Both the position numbers and the translations under genes were made by a program. A DNA stretch of 9,838 nucleotides from Elusimicrobiota bacterium (GTDB taxonomy: Bacteria > Elusimicrobiota > Elusimicrobia > O2-12-FULL-59-9): positions 1-9,838 of the forward strand of contig JACQRQ010000098.1 in NCBI GenBank assembly GCA_016206405.1, given 5' to 3'. The notes under the pieces were generated by a model. It had not been told where the DNA came from and made no database searches. It saw only the letters and a program-made list of their open reading frames with translations. This document shows, piece by piece, positions 4,408-9,838 of this stretch. Each line of letters begins with the position of its first letter. Positions within the stretch are counted from its first letter, which is position 1.

Positions 4408-7400
4408 ATGATGAAAGACCCAGTCGGCGAAACCAAAAGATACCTCGAGTCTCCTGCCTGCCAGGAGAGCCTGATTCCATTTGTGCAGTGGATCACGGCC
4501 CGGCACGAGGCGCGTGGCGGCATCACCGAAGTCCGCATCCTGGGCGGGCCCGGCAACAAGAAGGCGACGTGGTGCGGCTACTTCGACAAGGAGCATTGGG
4601 AAGACTTGATCCACGCGATACTTCCCCTGTCGGGCTCACCGCGCTCAAAAATTCCATACGACGGTTATCCCCGGATCGGCGAGGCAAACATTTACTTCAG
4701 CCTGCGGCCCGTCCATCCCGATCTGCTCGGCCGGGTCGCCAACAAGATCCAACGCGCCGATCAGACTACGGCGGATGCTGACATCATCGCCTATGACATG
4801 TTCGCCGTAGATATCGACCCTGAGCGCAAGAGCCAGATTTCCTCTTCGGATGAAGAGAAGCGCAGCGCTTGCTTGGTGGCCGAGGGCATAAAGGCCTGGC
4901 TTCTGGAAAACGGCGTCAAGTCTATATGGGCGGACTCGGGCAACGGCTATCACCTGCTCGTCCCAATGATTCCCTATCGAGGAGGCGATCTCCCGCGAGC
5001 CACGGAGGATTCCAAGCTTTTGCTCCACTTCTTGGCGGAACATTTCAACAGCGGCCAGGCCAAGGTCGACCTTTCAATTTTCAATCCCGCCCGGATTCTG
5101 CGATTGTATGGCACGCTCACTGTAAAGGGCGCGAACCTCGTCGGCAAACGTCCTCATCGTTGGTCGGGCATCGACCTTAAGGAAATCCCGGAGGATATCG
5201 ATCTTTTCGGCAAGCTCAGGGACACGATCGACGAATACAAGAAGGAAGTCCAAGAAAGGCAGAAGCCGAAACCTTCTCCCGCGCAGCCCGCTGCTTCGAT
5301 CTCCGATGATAAACGTTCCTGGTCCCGCGAAGAGGGTCTCGCGGTTCTGGAAGGCGTTCTGACTCTTTCTGGTCTTAGCTTTCGAAAAGAAGAGAAAGGC
5401 GGCCGGACGCTCTTCATTTTCGAGAAGTGCCCTCACCACCAAGACGACGACGGCCACACTTTTGAGTGCTGCGTCATGGTCGAGGCCGATGGCCGCTATT
5501 CGGCCTCCTGCAAGCACGATGGCAACGCGCATTGGAAGGATTTTAAGGACGCGATCGGCTGGGACCGGCACAAGAGGGGCGCCCTGAAATCATTGGGATT
5601 GTGGCGTGAGCGCGATGGCGCGAAGAAAGCGCCGGAACAGCCGCCGGTTGATGTGGACGCGGAGCTGGCCGTTATTAAGGGAAAGTGGCCGGTCGCCGCG
5701 GGCGAAAAGGAGCGTAACGAGCTGCTGACCGAATCGGTGGGTCGACTCGTGCGCTGCCCCGCGCTCGAACGCAAGCGGGCCTTGGAAGGAATCCGGGAGA
5801 TCACCGGCCTTCAACCCAAGCTTCTCGAGCAGGTTCTCTCCGAGCAGAAGCGGCTGGAAAAGGAAAAGGCCAAGGAGTCCAGGCGTCAATCCGTTCCCGG
5901 CGGTTTCCAAGATGATCCCGAGGCCGGCGGTTCAGGTGATGATTTGCCCTGGATCAGCGCGGAGGACGGCGAGCTCAAGCGGACCGCGGCCAAGGCTTGG
6001 AGGGCGCTGGGTAAAGCCAACCGTCCCGCGCGCTATTTCCGCTGCGGGGGCCTCTTGATGCGCATCGAGAGGGACGACCACGGCATCGAGATATCCCGCG
6101 ACCTTAACCTCGACCGGATGCGGCATACGTTGGCCCGCGCGGCGCATTTCTTCATCATCAAAAAGAAGGGCGAGGAGGAGCATATCATTCCCGTCCCTCC
6201 GCCGATGGATATGGTCCGCGACATGCTGGCCGATCCCAATCCCCCGTTTCCGGTTCTCAATCGAATCATCGAGTTCCCGGTATTTTTTGAAGACGGCAGT
6301 TTTCAATCCGCGCCGGGCTATCACGAACTGGGCCGCACCTATTACGCGCCCATTCCTGGATTTGCCTTCCCTGAGATATCCGCGCAGCCAGGATCGTCCG
6401 ACATTGAAAGAGCGGTCGGCTTCATTTCCGAACTGCTTTGGGATTTTCCCTTCGTAAGCGAATCGGAGCGGGCTCACGCGATAGCTTTGGCCCTGCTGCC
6501 GTTTGCCCGCGAACTGATCGATGGGCCTACGCCCCTGCATCTCATCGAGGCTCCCTCGCCCGGAACCGGCAAAGGTCTTTTGACCGAGGTCGTAGCCTAT
6601 GTCGCCTTGGGCCGCTGGCCGGCGATGATGACGGAGGGACGCGATGAGGACGAAATGCGAAAGCGGCTTTCATCGAAGTTGATGGGCCTGCCCAGCATCG
6701 TCGTGATCGACAATCTTGGCAAGCGCCTTGACTCGGCGGCATTTTCCTCGGCGCTGACCTGCTCGATATGGGAAGACCGAATCCTGGGCCAGTCCAAGCT
6801 CATCCGTCTTCCCGTTCGAGCGGTTTGGATCGCCAGCGGCAATAACGCTTCCTTGTCCAACGAGGTATCCCGCCGAACCGTTCGAGTCCGGCTCGACGCC
6901 AAGGTGGACCGCCCCTGGCTTAGGCAGGGATTCCGGCATTCGGATTTGCGCGGCTGGGTTAAAGAGCATCGCGCGGACCTCGTTTGGTCGGCGCTGACCT
7001 TGATCCGCGCTTGGTTTGCGGCCGGGCGCCCGCTTTGGAAAGGACAGGCCCTGGGGATGTTCGATTCCTGGAGCCGGGTCATGGGCGGGATTCTTGAGGT
7101 GGCCGGAATCAAAGGCTTCCTGGGCAACCTCGCCGATCTTTACTCGAACTCAGATTTTGAGGGGGCCATTTGGCGCGGATTTGCGAAGGCTTGGTGGGAT
7201 AAGTTCGGCGACCAAGAGGTCGGGGTCTCCGAGCTCTTCGAGTTGGCCAATGCCTTGGATGAGCCCCTCGACCTCGGCAAGGGCTCCGAAAAGGCTCAGA
7301 GAACAAGGCTGGGCCGCGAATTGGTCCGGTTGCGCGATCGGCAGTTCGATAACCTCAGAATCGTCAGCGCCGGGGAGCGCCAGCGGGCCAAGAAATGGCG

Positions 7401-7779
7401 GCTTGTATCCATGCCCGCTCCGGCGGAAGCGGCGGCGGGAAGTGAACCTCAGGCGAGGTTCACCCTAGGTTCACCGATAGGTTCACTCGAAAATACGGTT
7501 AAAAATCCAGCGCAATCCAATGGCAGTGAACCTGGTGAACCTATTTCCAACCCATACGCACGAGGCGAGCAGATTTTTTCTCATAAAAATAAAAAATATA
7601 TACCAGAGGGGAGCGGGCAGTGCCAAACAGGTTCACCAGGTTCACCGACCAACGGATTCCGTCTGGAAAATAAAGCGGAATTTGAGGGGGAACCTCAGGG
7701 TGAACCTATTCCCGGAGGTTCACCAGGTTCACCGGCCGAGGGTCAAGCTGAGCTCGACCTCATGGAAGGCTCGCTATGA
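4408..7779 (+). CDS. Primase-helicase: AEP primase, zinc knuckle, AAA+ helicase and C-terminal winged-helix-like domain, 1123 aa
   Basis: This is a multidomain replication initiator. Residues about 20-280 form an archaeo-eukaryotic primase domain: D135-x-D137 (FAVDIDPER), S177-GNGY-H182, and D221 followed by N226-PAR229-ILRLYGT. A zinc knuckle follows with C341, H344, C368 and H370 or H375. The AAA+ helicase has a P-loop APSPGTGK722-G723, Walker B D768 (IVVIDN), sensor N812 (ASGNN) and arginine finger R822/R823. The P-loop has Gly where Ser/Thr is usual. Residues about 925-1002 (RTRLGRELVRLRDR to KKWRLVSM) resemble the winged helix of phage primases. A roughly 120-residue low-complexity tail ends the protein and encodes the 9-bp repeat array. 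ATG 4408 or 4411 is the likely start, with no clear SD; TTG 4393 overlaps the terminator T-run. It should prime and unwind element DNA. Confidence 0.92.
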   Translation: MMKDPVGETKRYLESPACQESLIPFVQWITARHEARGGITEVRILGGPGNKKATWCGYFDKEHWEDLIHAILPLSGSPRSKIPYDGYPRIGEANIYFSLRPVHPDLLGRVANKIQRADQTTADADIIAYDMFAVDIDPERKSQISSSDEEKRSACLVAEGIKAWLLENGVKSIWADSGNGYHLLVPMIPYRGGDLPRATEDSKLLLHFLAEHFNSGQAKVDLSIFNPARILRLYGTLTVKGANLVGKRPHRWSGIDLKEIPEDIDLFGKLRDTIDEYKKEVQERQKPKPSPAQPAASISDDKRSWSREEGLAVLEGVLTLSGLSFRKEEKGGRTLFIFEKCPHHQDDDGHTFECCVMVEADGRYSASCKHDGNAHWKDFKDAIGWDRHKRGALKSLGLWRERDGAKKAPEQPPVDVDAELAVIKGKWPVAAGEKERNELLTESVGRLVRCPALERKRALEGIREITGLQPKLLEQVLSEQKRLEKEKAKESRRQSVPGGFQDDPEAGGSGDDLPWISAEDGELKRTAAKAWRALGKANRPARYFRCGGLLMRIERDDHGIEISRDLNLDRMRHTLARAAHFFIIKKKGEEEHIIPVPPPMDMVRDMLADPNPPFPVLNRIIEFPVFFEDGSFQSAPGYHELGRTYYAPIPGFAFPEISAQPGSSDIERAVGFISELLWDFPFVSESERAHAIALALLPFARELIDGPTPLHLIEAPSPGTGKGLLTEVVAYVALGRWPAMMTEGRDEDEMRKRLSSKLMGLPSIVVIDNLGKRLDSAAFSSALTCSIWEDRILGQSKLIRLPVRAVWIASGNNASLSNEVSRRTVRVRLDAKVDRPWLRQGFRHSDLRGWVKEHRADLVWSALTLIRAWFAAGRPLWKGQALGMFDSWSRVMGGILEVAGIKGFLGNLADLYSNSDFEGAIWRGFAKAWWDKFGDQEVGVSELFELANALDEPLDLGKGSEKAQRTRLGRELVRLRDRQFDNLRIVSAGERQRAKKWRLVSMPAPAEAAAGSEPQARFTLGSPIGSLENTVKNPAQSNGSEPGEPISNPYARGEQIFSHKNKKYIPEGSGQCQTGSPGSPTNGFRLENKAEFEGEPQGEPIPGGSPGSPAEGQAELDLMEGSL
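7525..7646. repeat. 18-bp inverted repeat flanking the A+T-rich tract
   Basis: AGTGAACCTGGTGAACCT (7525-7542) is the reverse complement of AGGTTCACCAGGTTCACC (7629-7646) at 17 of 18 positions. The arms are tandem iteron pairs facing one another across 86 bp that include the A+T-rich tract. This symmetric placement suggests a protein complex assembled on both sides of a melting site. Confidence 0.8.
7573..7602. other. A+T-rich tract, candidate DNA unwinding element
   Basis: In 30 bp there are 28 A or T and only two C (7580, 7582), against a GC-rich background. It contains runs T6, A5 and A6 and ends in TATATA. It encodes IFSHKNKKYIP within the disordered tail. Its place at the centre of the iteron array is typical of the region melted first at a replication origin. 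The role is inferred. Confidence 0.55.
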
Positions 7780-8156
7780 GAGTCGTCGAAGCGCTCCGCG
7801 GCCTGGGCTATTCCCTCTCGATTGAGTATGGCGCGTTTCGGTACAAGTGCGTCCATCCTTGCCCTCCGCCCCAAGCCGCTGAGTTGCTCGCCGAGATCAA
7901 GAGCCGCAAAGCGGAGGTCTTGGCTTACCTGGGCATCCCCTGGCCGGCTGAGAGCTGCGAATGCGAGGCGAAGTTCGGCCAAGGCCCTGCTCACCTCTAT
8001 CCTTTCATCAACAAAACGGTCGCCACGCCTCTTGGCGCCGGCACGCTGTGGCAGGTGGGCGACAGGCGCGTGGGCATCGTGCTGGCGCAGAATCCGAGCA
8101 AAGTGACATTTATGCCCTGGTTTGACGTAAGACCTACAGGAGGAAACAAAACGTGA
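7776..8156 (+). CDS. Two-domain hypothetical protein with TubC_N-like N-terminus, 126 aa
   Basis: ATG 7776 overlaps the primase-helicase stop, with GGAAGG (7764-7769) 6 nt upstream, so the two are translationally coupled. Residues 1-52 (VEALRGLGYSLSIEYGAFRYK to AELLAEIKSRKAEVLAYL) follow the strand-strand-helix pattern of the TubC N-terminal docking-type domain, which also occurs next to phage primases. A cysteine-bearing linker follows (C61, C63). Residues about 80-120 (TVATPLGAGTLWQVGDRRVGIVL to FDVRP) look like a small SH3-like beta barrel. It may be an accessory factor or docking partner for the primase-helicase. Domain calls are from pattern memory and the role is inferred from the overlap. 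Confidence 0.75.
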   Translation: MRVVEALRGLGYSLSIEYGAFRYKCVHPCPPPQAAELLAEIKSRKAEVLAYLGIPWPAESCECEAKFGQGPAHLYPFINKTVATPLGAGTLWQVGDRRVGIVLAQNPSKVTFMPWFDVRPTGGNKT

Positions 8157-8437
8157 AAGACGAAATGTTGTTCGGCAGGAAAAGACTTGTGATTGTTGAT
8201 GCAAGCAGTGGTCCTGTGCCGGATTTGAAGCCGACCAAGTCAACAGAGCGGTGGCCCTATGATGAAACCCCGGCCCAGGTTGTCTGCAACTGTGGAAGCC
8301 GGGATTGGCGCGTACACCTGATCTATCGCCGCGTCGAGGATCTCTACCGCCTGGTTTTAGTCTGCGGCGGCTGCCAAAAAATCTGGTTCAAGGCAGACAG
8401 GACCGATCTTATGCCCGGAGAGGATGCCGGCTCATAA
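8153..8437 (+). CDS. Small zinc-ribbon-like protein, 94 aa
   Basis: GTG 8153 overlaps the previous stop as GTGA and is preceded by AGGAGG (8138-8143) at about 9 nt; ATG 8165 (residue 5) is an alternative. C45-N-C47 and C71-G-G-C74 are separated by a beta-rich stretch (DWRVHLIYRRVEDLYRLVLV), as in a zinc ribbon. The first 40 residues are proline- and charge-rich and probably disordered. The protein may bind nucleic acid or a protein partner. It closes the replication block, 22 nt before the packaging genes. No specific family is recognised. Confidence 0.75.
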   Translation: MKDEMLFGRKRLVIVDASSGPVPDLKPTKSTERWPYDETPAQVVCNCGSRDWRVHLIYRRVEDLYRLVLVCGGCQKIWFKADRTDLMPGEDAGS

Positions 8438-8459
8438 GACTTAAGGAGGCAATAAAAAT

Positions 8460-9026
8460 ATGAAAGGCAGAAAACCCATATACCCGCCGGAGCTGATCGC
8501 TGAGCTTGCCGCCCGCGTAGCCGCTGGCGAGAGTCCCTCGGCTCTGGCCAAGGAGAAAAATATGTCCCGCTCCTCGGTTCGCCGCTGCGCCGAGAGCGCA
8601 AGGCTCCCAGCCGAGGCCAAGGAGCAAAACTTAGAGGAGGCCACCCAGGTCAGCACGGCCCGCCAGCGCGAGAGGCTGTTCTGGAGGTTCGTCGAAACCT
8701 TTTTGCGCCAGGGAATCGCGCTTGCCTCGAAGTCCACGCCGCGGGATGTCTCCGGGATGCTCGAGAGCGCGGTGAAGTTACGCTCGCTTATGCCGCCGGC
8801 CAGAGCAACTGCCAGGCTGCCCGAGAGGCAAAAAGCCTCGGAAACGCTTCTGATTTTCCAGCGGTCGCTCTCCCAGGCCGATGAGGCTCCCAAAATTGTC
8901 GAGGTGATGGTTGAGCCCGTAAAGAGCCTGGACGAGGCCAATCGCGCCGCCCTAGAAAAGGCCGCCGAGGTGGGCCCAAGCGCCGACGACACGCCGCCGG
9001 AGGAGGAAAACGATGCGCCACGTTAG
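8460..9026 (+). CDS. Helix-turn-helix protein, probable small terminase subunit, 188 aa
   Basis: ATG 8460 follows AAGGAGG (8443-8449) at 10 nt. Residues about 10-48 (PELIAELAARVAAGESPSALAKEKNMSRSSVRRCAESARL) form a helix-turn-helix of the kind used by resolvases and small terminases. The middle (STARQRERLFWRFVETFLRQGIALAS to LESAVKLRSLMPP) is helical and could support oligomerisation. The C-terminus (ADDTPPEEENDAP) is acidic and probably disordered. The gene directly precedes the large terminase gene, the usual place of the small subunit, which binds the packaging site and recruits the motor. Size and domain order fit, but small terminases diverge strongly, so the call leans on context. Confidence 0.75.
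   Translation: MKGRKPIYPPELIAELAARVAAGESPSALAKEKNMSRSSVRRCAESARLPAEAKEQNLEEATQVSTARQRERLFWRFVETFLRQGIALASKSTPRDVSGMLESAVKLRSLMPPARATARLPERQKASETLLIFQRSLSQADEAPKIVEVMVEPVKSLDEANRAALEKAAEVGPSADDTPPEEENDAPR
8700..8714 (+). repeat. 15-bp direct repeat, copy 1 (inside the probable small terminase gene)
   Basis: TTTTTGCGCCAGGGA is identical to 9163-9177 in the gap before the large terminase gene. The separation is 463 bp start to start. Repeats within and just after a small terminase gene are candidate packaging-initiation sites. Confidence 0.6.
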
Positions 9027-9037
9027 CCCGTTGACCG

Positions 9038-9058
9038 GACCTAATGGGGTATTAGGTC
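9038..9058. repeat. Perfect 8-bp inverted repeat
   Basis: GACCTAAT, spacer GGGGT, ATTAGGTC. No T-run follows, so it is unlikely to be a terminator. It could be an operator or a protein-binding or nicking site in the packaging region. Another TTAGGTCA occurs about 60 bp further on. Confidence 0.65.
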
Positions 9059-9162
9059 ACGTCATTTCCCGACGGAGAACCGCCCCTCGGGGCATTGATG
9101 GGAAAAGCGCAATTTTAGGTCATCTATCGGGTCAAGTATCCCAACAATTTAATTTGCGCCAT

Positions 9163-9177
9163 TTTTTGCGCCAGGGA
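9163..9177 (+). repeat. 15-bp direct repeat, copy 2 (overlaps the large terminase SD)
   Basis: TTTTTGCGCCAGGGA matches 8700-8714 exactly. Its last five bases, AGGGA, are the only SD candidate 8 nt before ATG 9186. A shorter copy, TTTGCGCCA, lies just upstream at 9153-9161, giving a 12-bp-spaced pair with TTTGCGCCA at 9165-9173. A protein bound here could also affect translation or transcription of the large subunit. Confidence 0.6.
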
Positions 9178-9185
9178 CGGCCCCT

Positions 9186-9838
9186 ATGAGCATGGACTCC
9201 GACCCCCGCAAGCTACTTGCCATGGATACCCAGGAGCAGGCTCGCTTGCTCAATCTGTTTGCCTTCGCCAGAGACGTTTGTGGTTACAGCGATCTCACTG
9301 AATTTCATCTCAAATGGTACCAGGAAATCCTGCGCCATCAGTTCGTGTTGCTTTTGAGTCCTCGAGGTCATTTGAAAACCAGCTGCATCAGCGTCGCCTT
9401 TGCTCTGTGGAGCTTGACCCAGGACAAAAATCTCAGGGTGCTGCTCCTCAACGAGATCCTCGGGAATTCCCGCGATTTTTTAGGGACCATCAAGGCCCAT
9501 ATCTCCACCGACCGCTTTAAGGAGCTCTATGGCCATTGGGACACTTTAAGCGAAACCTGGACCAGCGAAAAGATAACGATCCCCCGAGATCGAATCCTCA
9601 AAGAACCTTCGATCTCCGTGGCCGGCATGGGCGGTACCATTGTTTCCCAACATGCGGATTTGGTGATCATCGATGACCCGCAAGGCGAGAAAAATTCAGG
9701 CTCGCCTTTTCAACGAAAAAAGGTCCTGTCCTGGCTTCAGAAGACCGTCTTGCCGATCTTAGAGCCCAACGGGAGGATCATAATTTGCATGACCAGGTGG
9801 CATAAGGACGATCTGGCCGGCGTGATCATGTCCGATCC
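9186..9838 (+). CDS. terL: Phage terminase large subunit, N-terminal ATPase domain (partial at right edge)
   Basis: The open frame runs from ATG 9186 to the window edge (217 codons visible) with no stop; ATG 9192 is an alternative start. It encodes the packaging ATPase: a Walker A variant S58-PRGHLK64-TS, Walker B LVIIDD (D163, D164) preceded by GGTIVSQHADL, and the MTRWHKDDL segment typical of the coupling region of large terminases. The acid after the Walker B aspartate is Asp rather than the more common Glu. The C-terminal RNase H-like nuclease domain lies beyond the window. In the cell the protein docks on the procapsid portal, cuts concatemeric DNA and pumps it in using ATP. AGGGA (9173-9177) is the likely SD. 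Confidence 0.92.
   Translation, partial: MSMDSDPRKLLAMDTQEQARLLNLFAFARDVCGYSDLTEFHLKWYQEILRHQFVLLLSPRGHLKTSCISVAFALWSLTQDKNLRVLLLNEILGNSRDFLGTIKAHISTDRFKELYGHWDTLSETWTSEKITIPRDRILKEPSISVAGMGGTIVSQHADLVIIDDPQGEKNSGSPFQRKKVLSWLQKTVLPILEPNGRIIICMTRWHKDDLAGVIMSD

Larger units (their letters stand above)
7441..7733 (+). repeat. Twelve-copy 9-bp iteron-like array (AGGTTCACC / GGTGAACCT) inside the primase-helicase gene
   Basis: Forward copies AGGTTCACC start at 7456, 7467, 7479 (last base T), 7629, 7638, 7716 and 7725. Reverse copies GGTGAACCT start at 7441 (A first), 7525 (A first), 7534, 7687 (GGGGAACCT) and 7699. Eight are exact and four have one mismatch. Six lie on each side of the A+T-rich tract at 7573-7602. 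Pairs 7525/7534, 7629/7638 and 7716/7725 are head-to-tail with a 9-bp period. Most copies encode GSP or GEP, but the one at 7456 is read in another phase as RFT, so the DNA rather than the peptide is kept. No other copies were noticed in the window. Iterons of a replication origin are the best reading. Confidence 0.9.
9027..9185. other. Structured 159-bp non-coding gap before the large terminase gene
   Basis: No convincing gene is present; the longest coding hint is the four-codon MRHV at 9013-9027. It contains a perfect dyad (9038-9058), a GC-rich GCCCC/GGGGC dyad (9082-9093) enclosed by TTTCCC (9065-9070) and GGGAAA (9100-9105), two TTAGGTCA motifs, and direct repeats ending at the large terminase SD. 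The gap is unusually long for this compact region, so a cis-acting site (cos/pac or regulatory) is likely. Confidence 0.6.

Noticed and set aside
5074..5571. Antisense open frame of 165 codons and other long antisense frames inside the primase-helicase gene (e.g. 5932-6540)
   Set aside because: They lie entirely opposite a clearly functional coding region with intact catalytic motifs and have no recognisable domain or SD of their own.
7441..7733. CRISPR array or tandem minisatellite
   Set aside because: Units are only 9 bp, occur in both orientations, are unevenly spaced, lie within an open coding frame, and lack unique spacers of uniform length.
9013..9027. Mini-ORF MRHV before terL as a leader peptide
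   Set aside because: It is only four codons, shares its ATG region with the end of the probable small terminase gene, and AGGAGG (9000-9005) may just be codon content; no regulatory hairpin with a T-run follows.

Overview
The window looks like part of a temperate bacteriophage, prophage or related integrative element of a GC-rich bacterium. The host cannot be named from this sequence. Every supported gene is on the + strand. Genes are mostly small and tightly packed, with many ATGA or GTGA stop/start overlaps and clear Shine-Dalgarno sequences. No rRNA, tRNA, CRISPR array or insertion sequence was seen.

Layout. (1) Positions 1-1541 hold a train of small early-type genes of unknown function, several with CxC/CxxC zinc-binding pairs, ending in a lysine/alanine-rich protein with a possible winged helix. 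(2) Positions 1507-2816 hold a LexA-type DNA-binding domain without the LexA protease half, followed by a complete XerC/XerD-like tyrosine recombinase, the probable integrase. (3) Positions 2847-3785 are a self-contained unit: a near-consensus sigma70 promoter with a dyad over its -10 box, an unrecognised 297-codon gene whose ATG lies about 3 nt from the predicted transcription start, and a possible terminator. (4) Positions 3839-4394 hold two small genes, the second YezD/DUF2292-like, and a strong intrinsic terminator. (5) Positions 4408-8437 are the replication block: a 1123-residue primase-helicase (archaeo-eukaryotic primase domain, zinc knuckle, AAA+ helicase, winged-helix-like C-terminus) and two small downstream genes. 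(6) Positions 8460-9838 start the packaging module: a helix-turn-helix protein, probably the small terminase subunit, a structured 159-bp non-coding gap, and the 5' part of the large terminase gene.

The most interesting feature is inside the 3' end of the primase-helicase gene. Twelve copies of a 9-bp element (AGGTTCACC or its complement GGTGAACCT; eight exact, four with one mismatch) lie in both orientations between 7441 and 7733. They form six copies on each side of a 30-bp tract that is 28/30 A+T. The protein there is a low-complexity tail beyond the last folded domain, and one copy is read in a different codon phase from the rest, so selection appears to act on DNA. This has the layout of a replication origin: iterons plus an unwinding element, carried inside the initiator's own gene. 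The GGTGAAC core resembles, from memory, the iterons bound by the phage P4 alpha primase-helicase.

Proposed working: the LexA-like protein and recombinase manage lysogeny and integration, the primase-helicase initiates replication at the origin inside its own gene, and the terminase packages the product. Functional links between modules are inferred from gene order.
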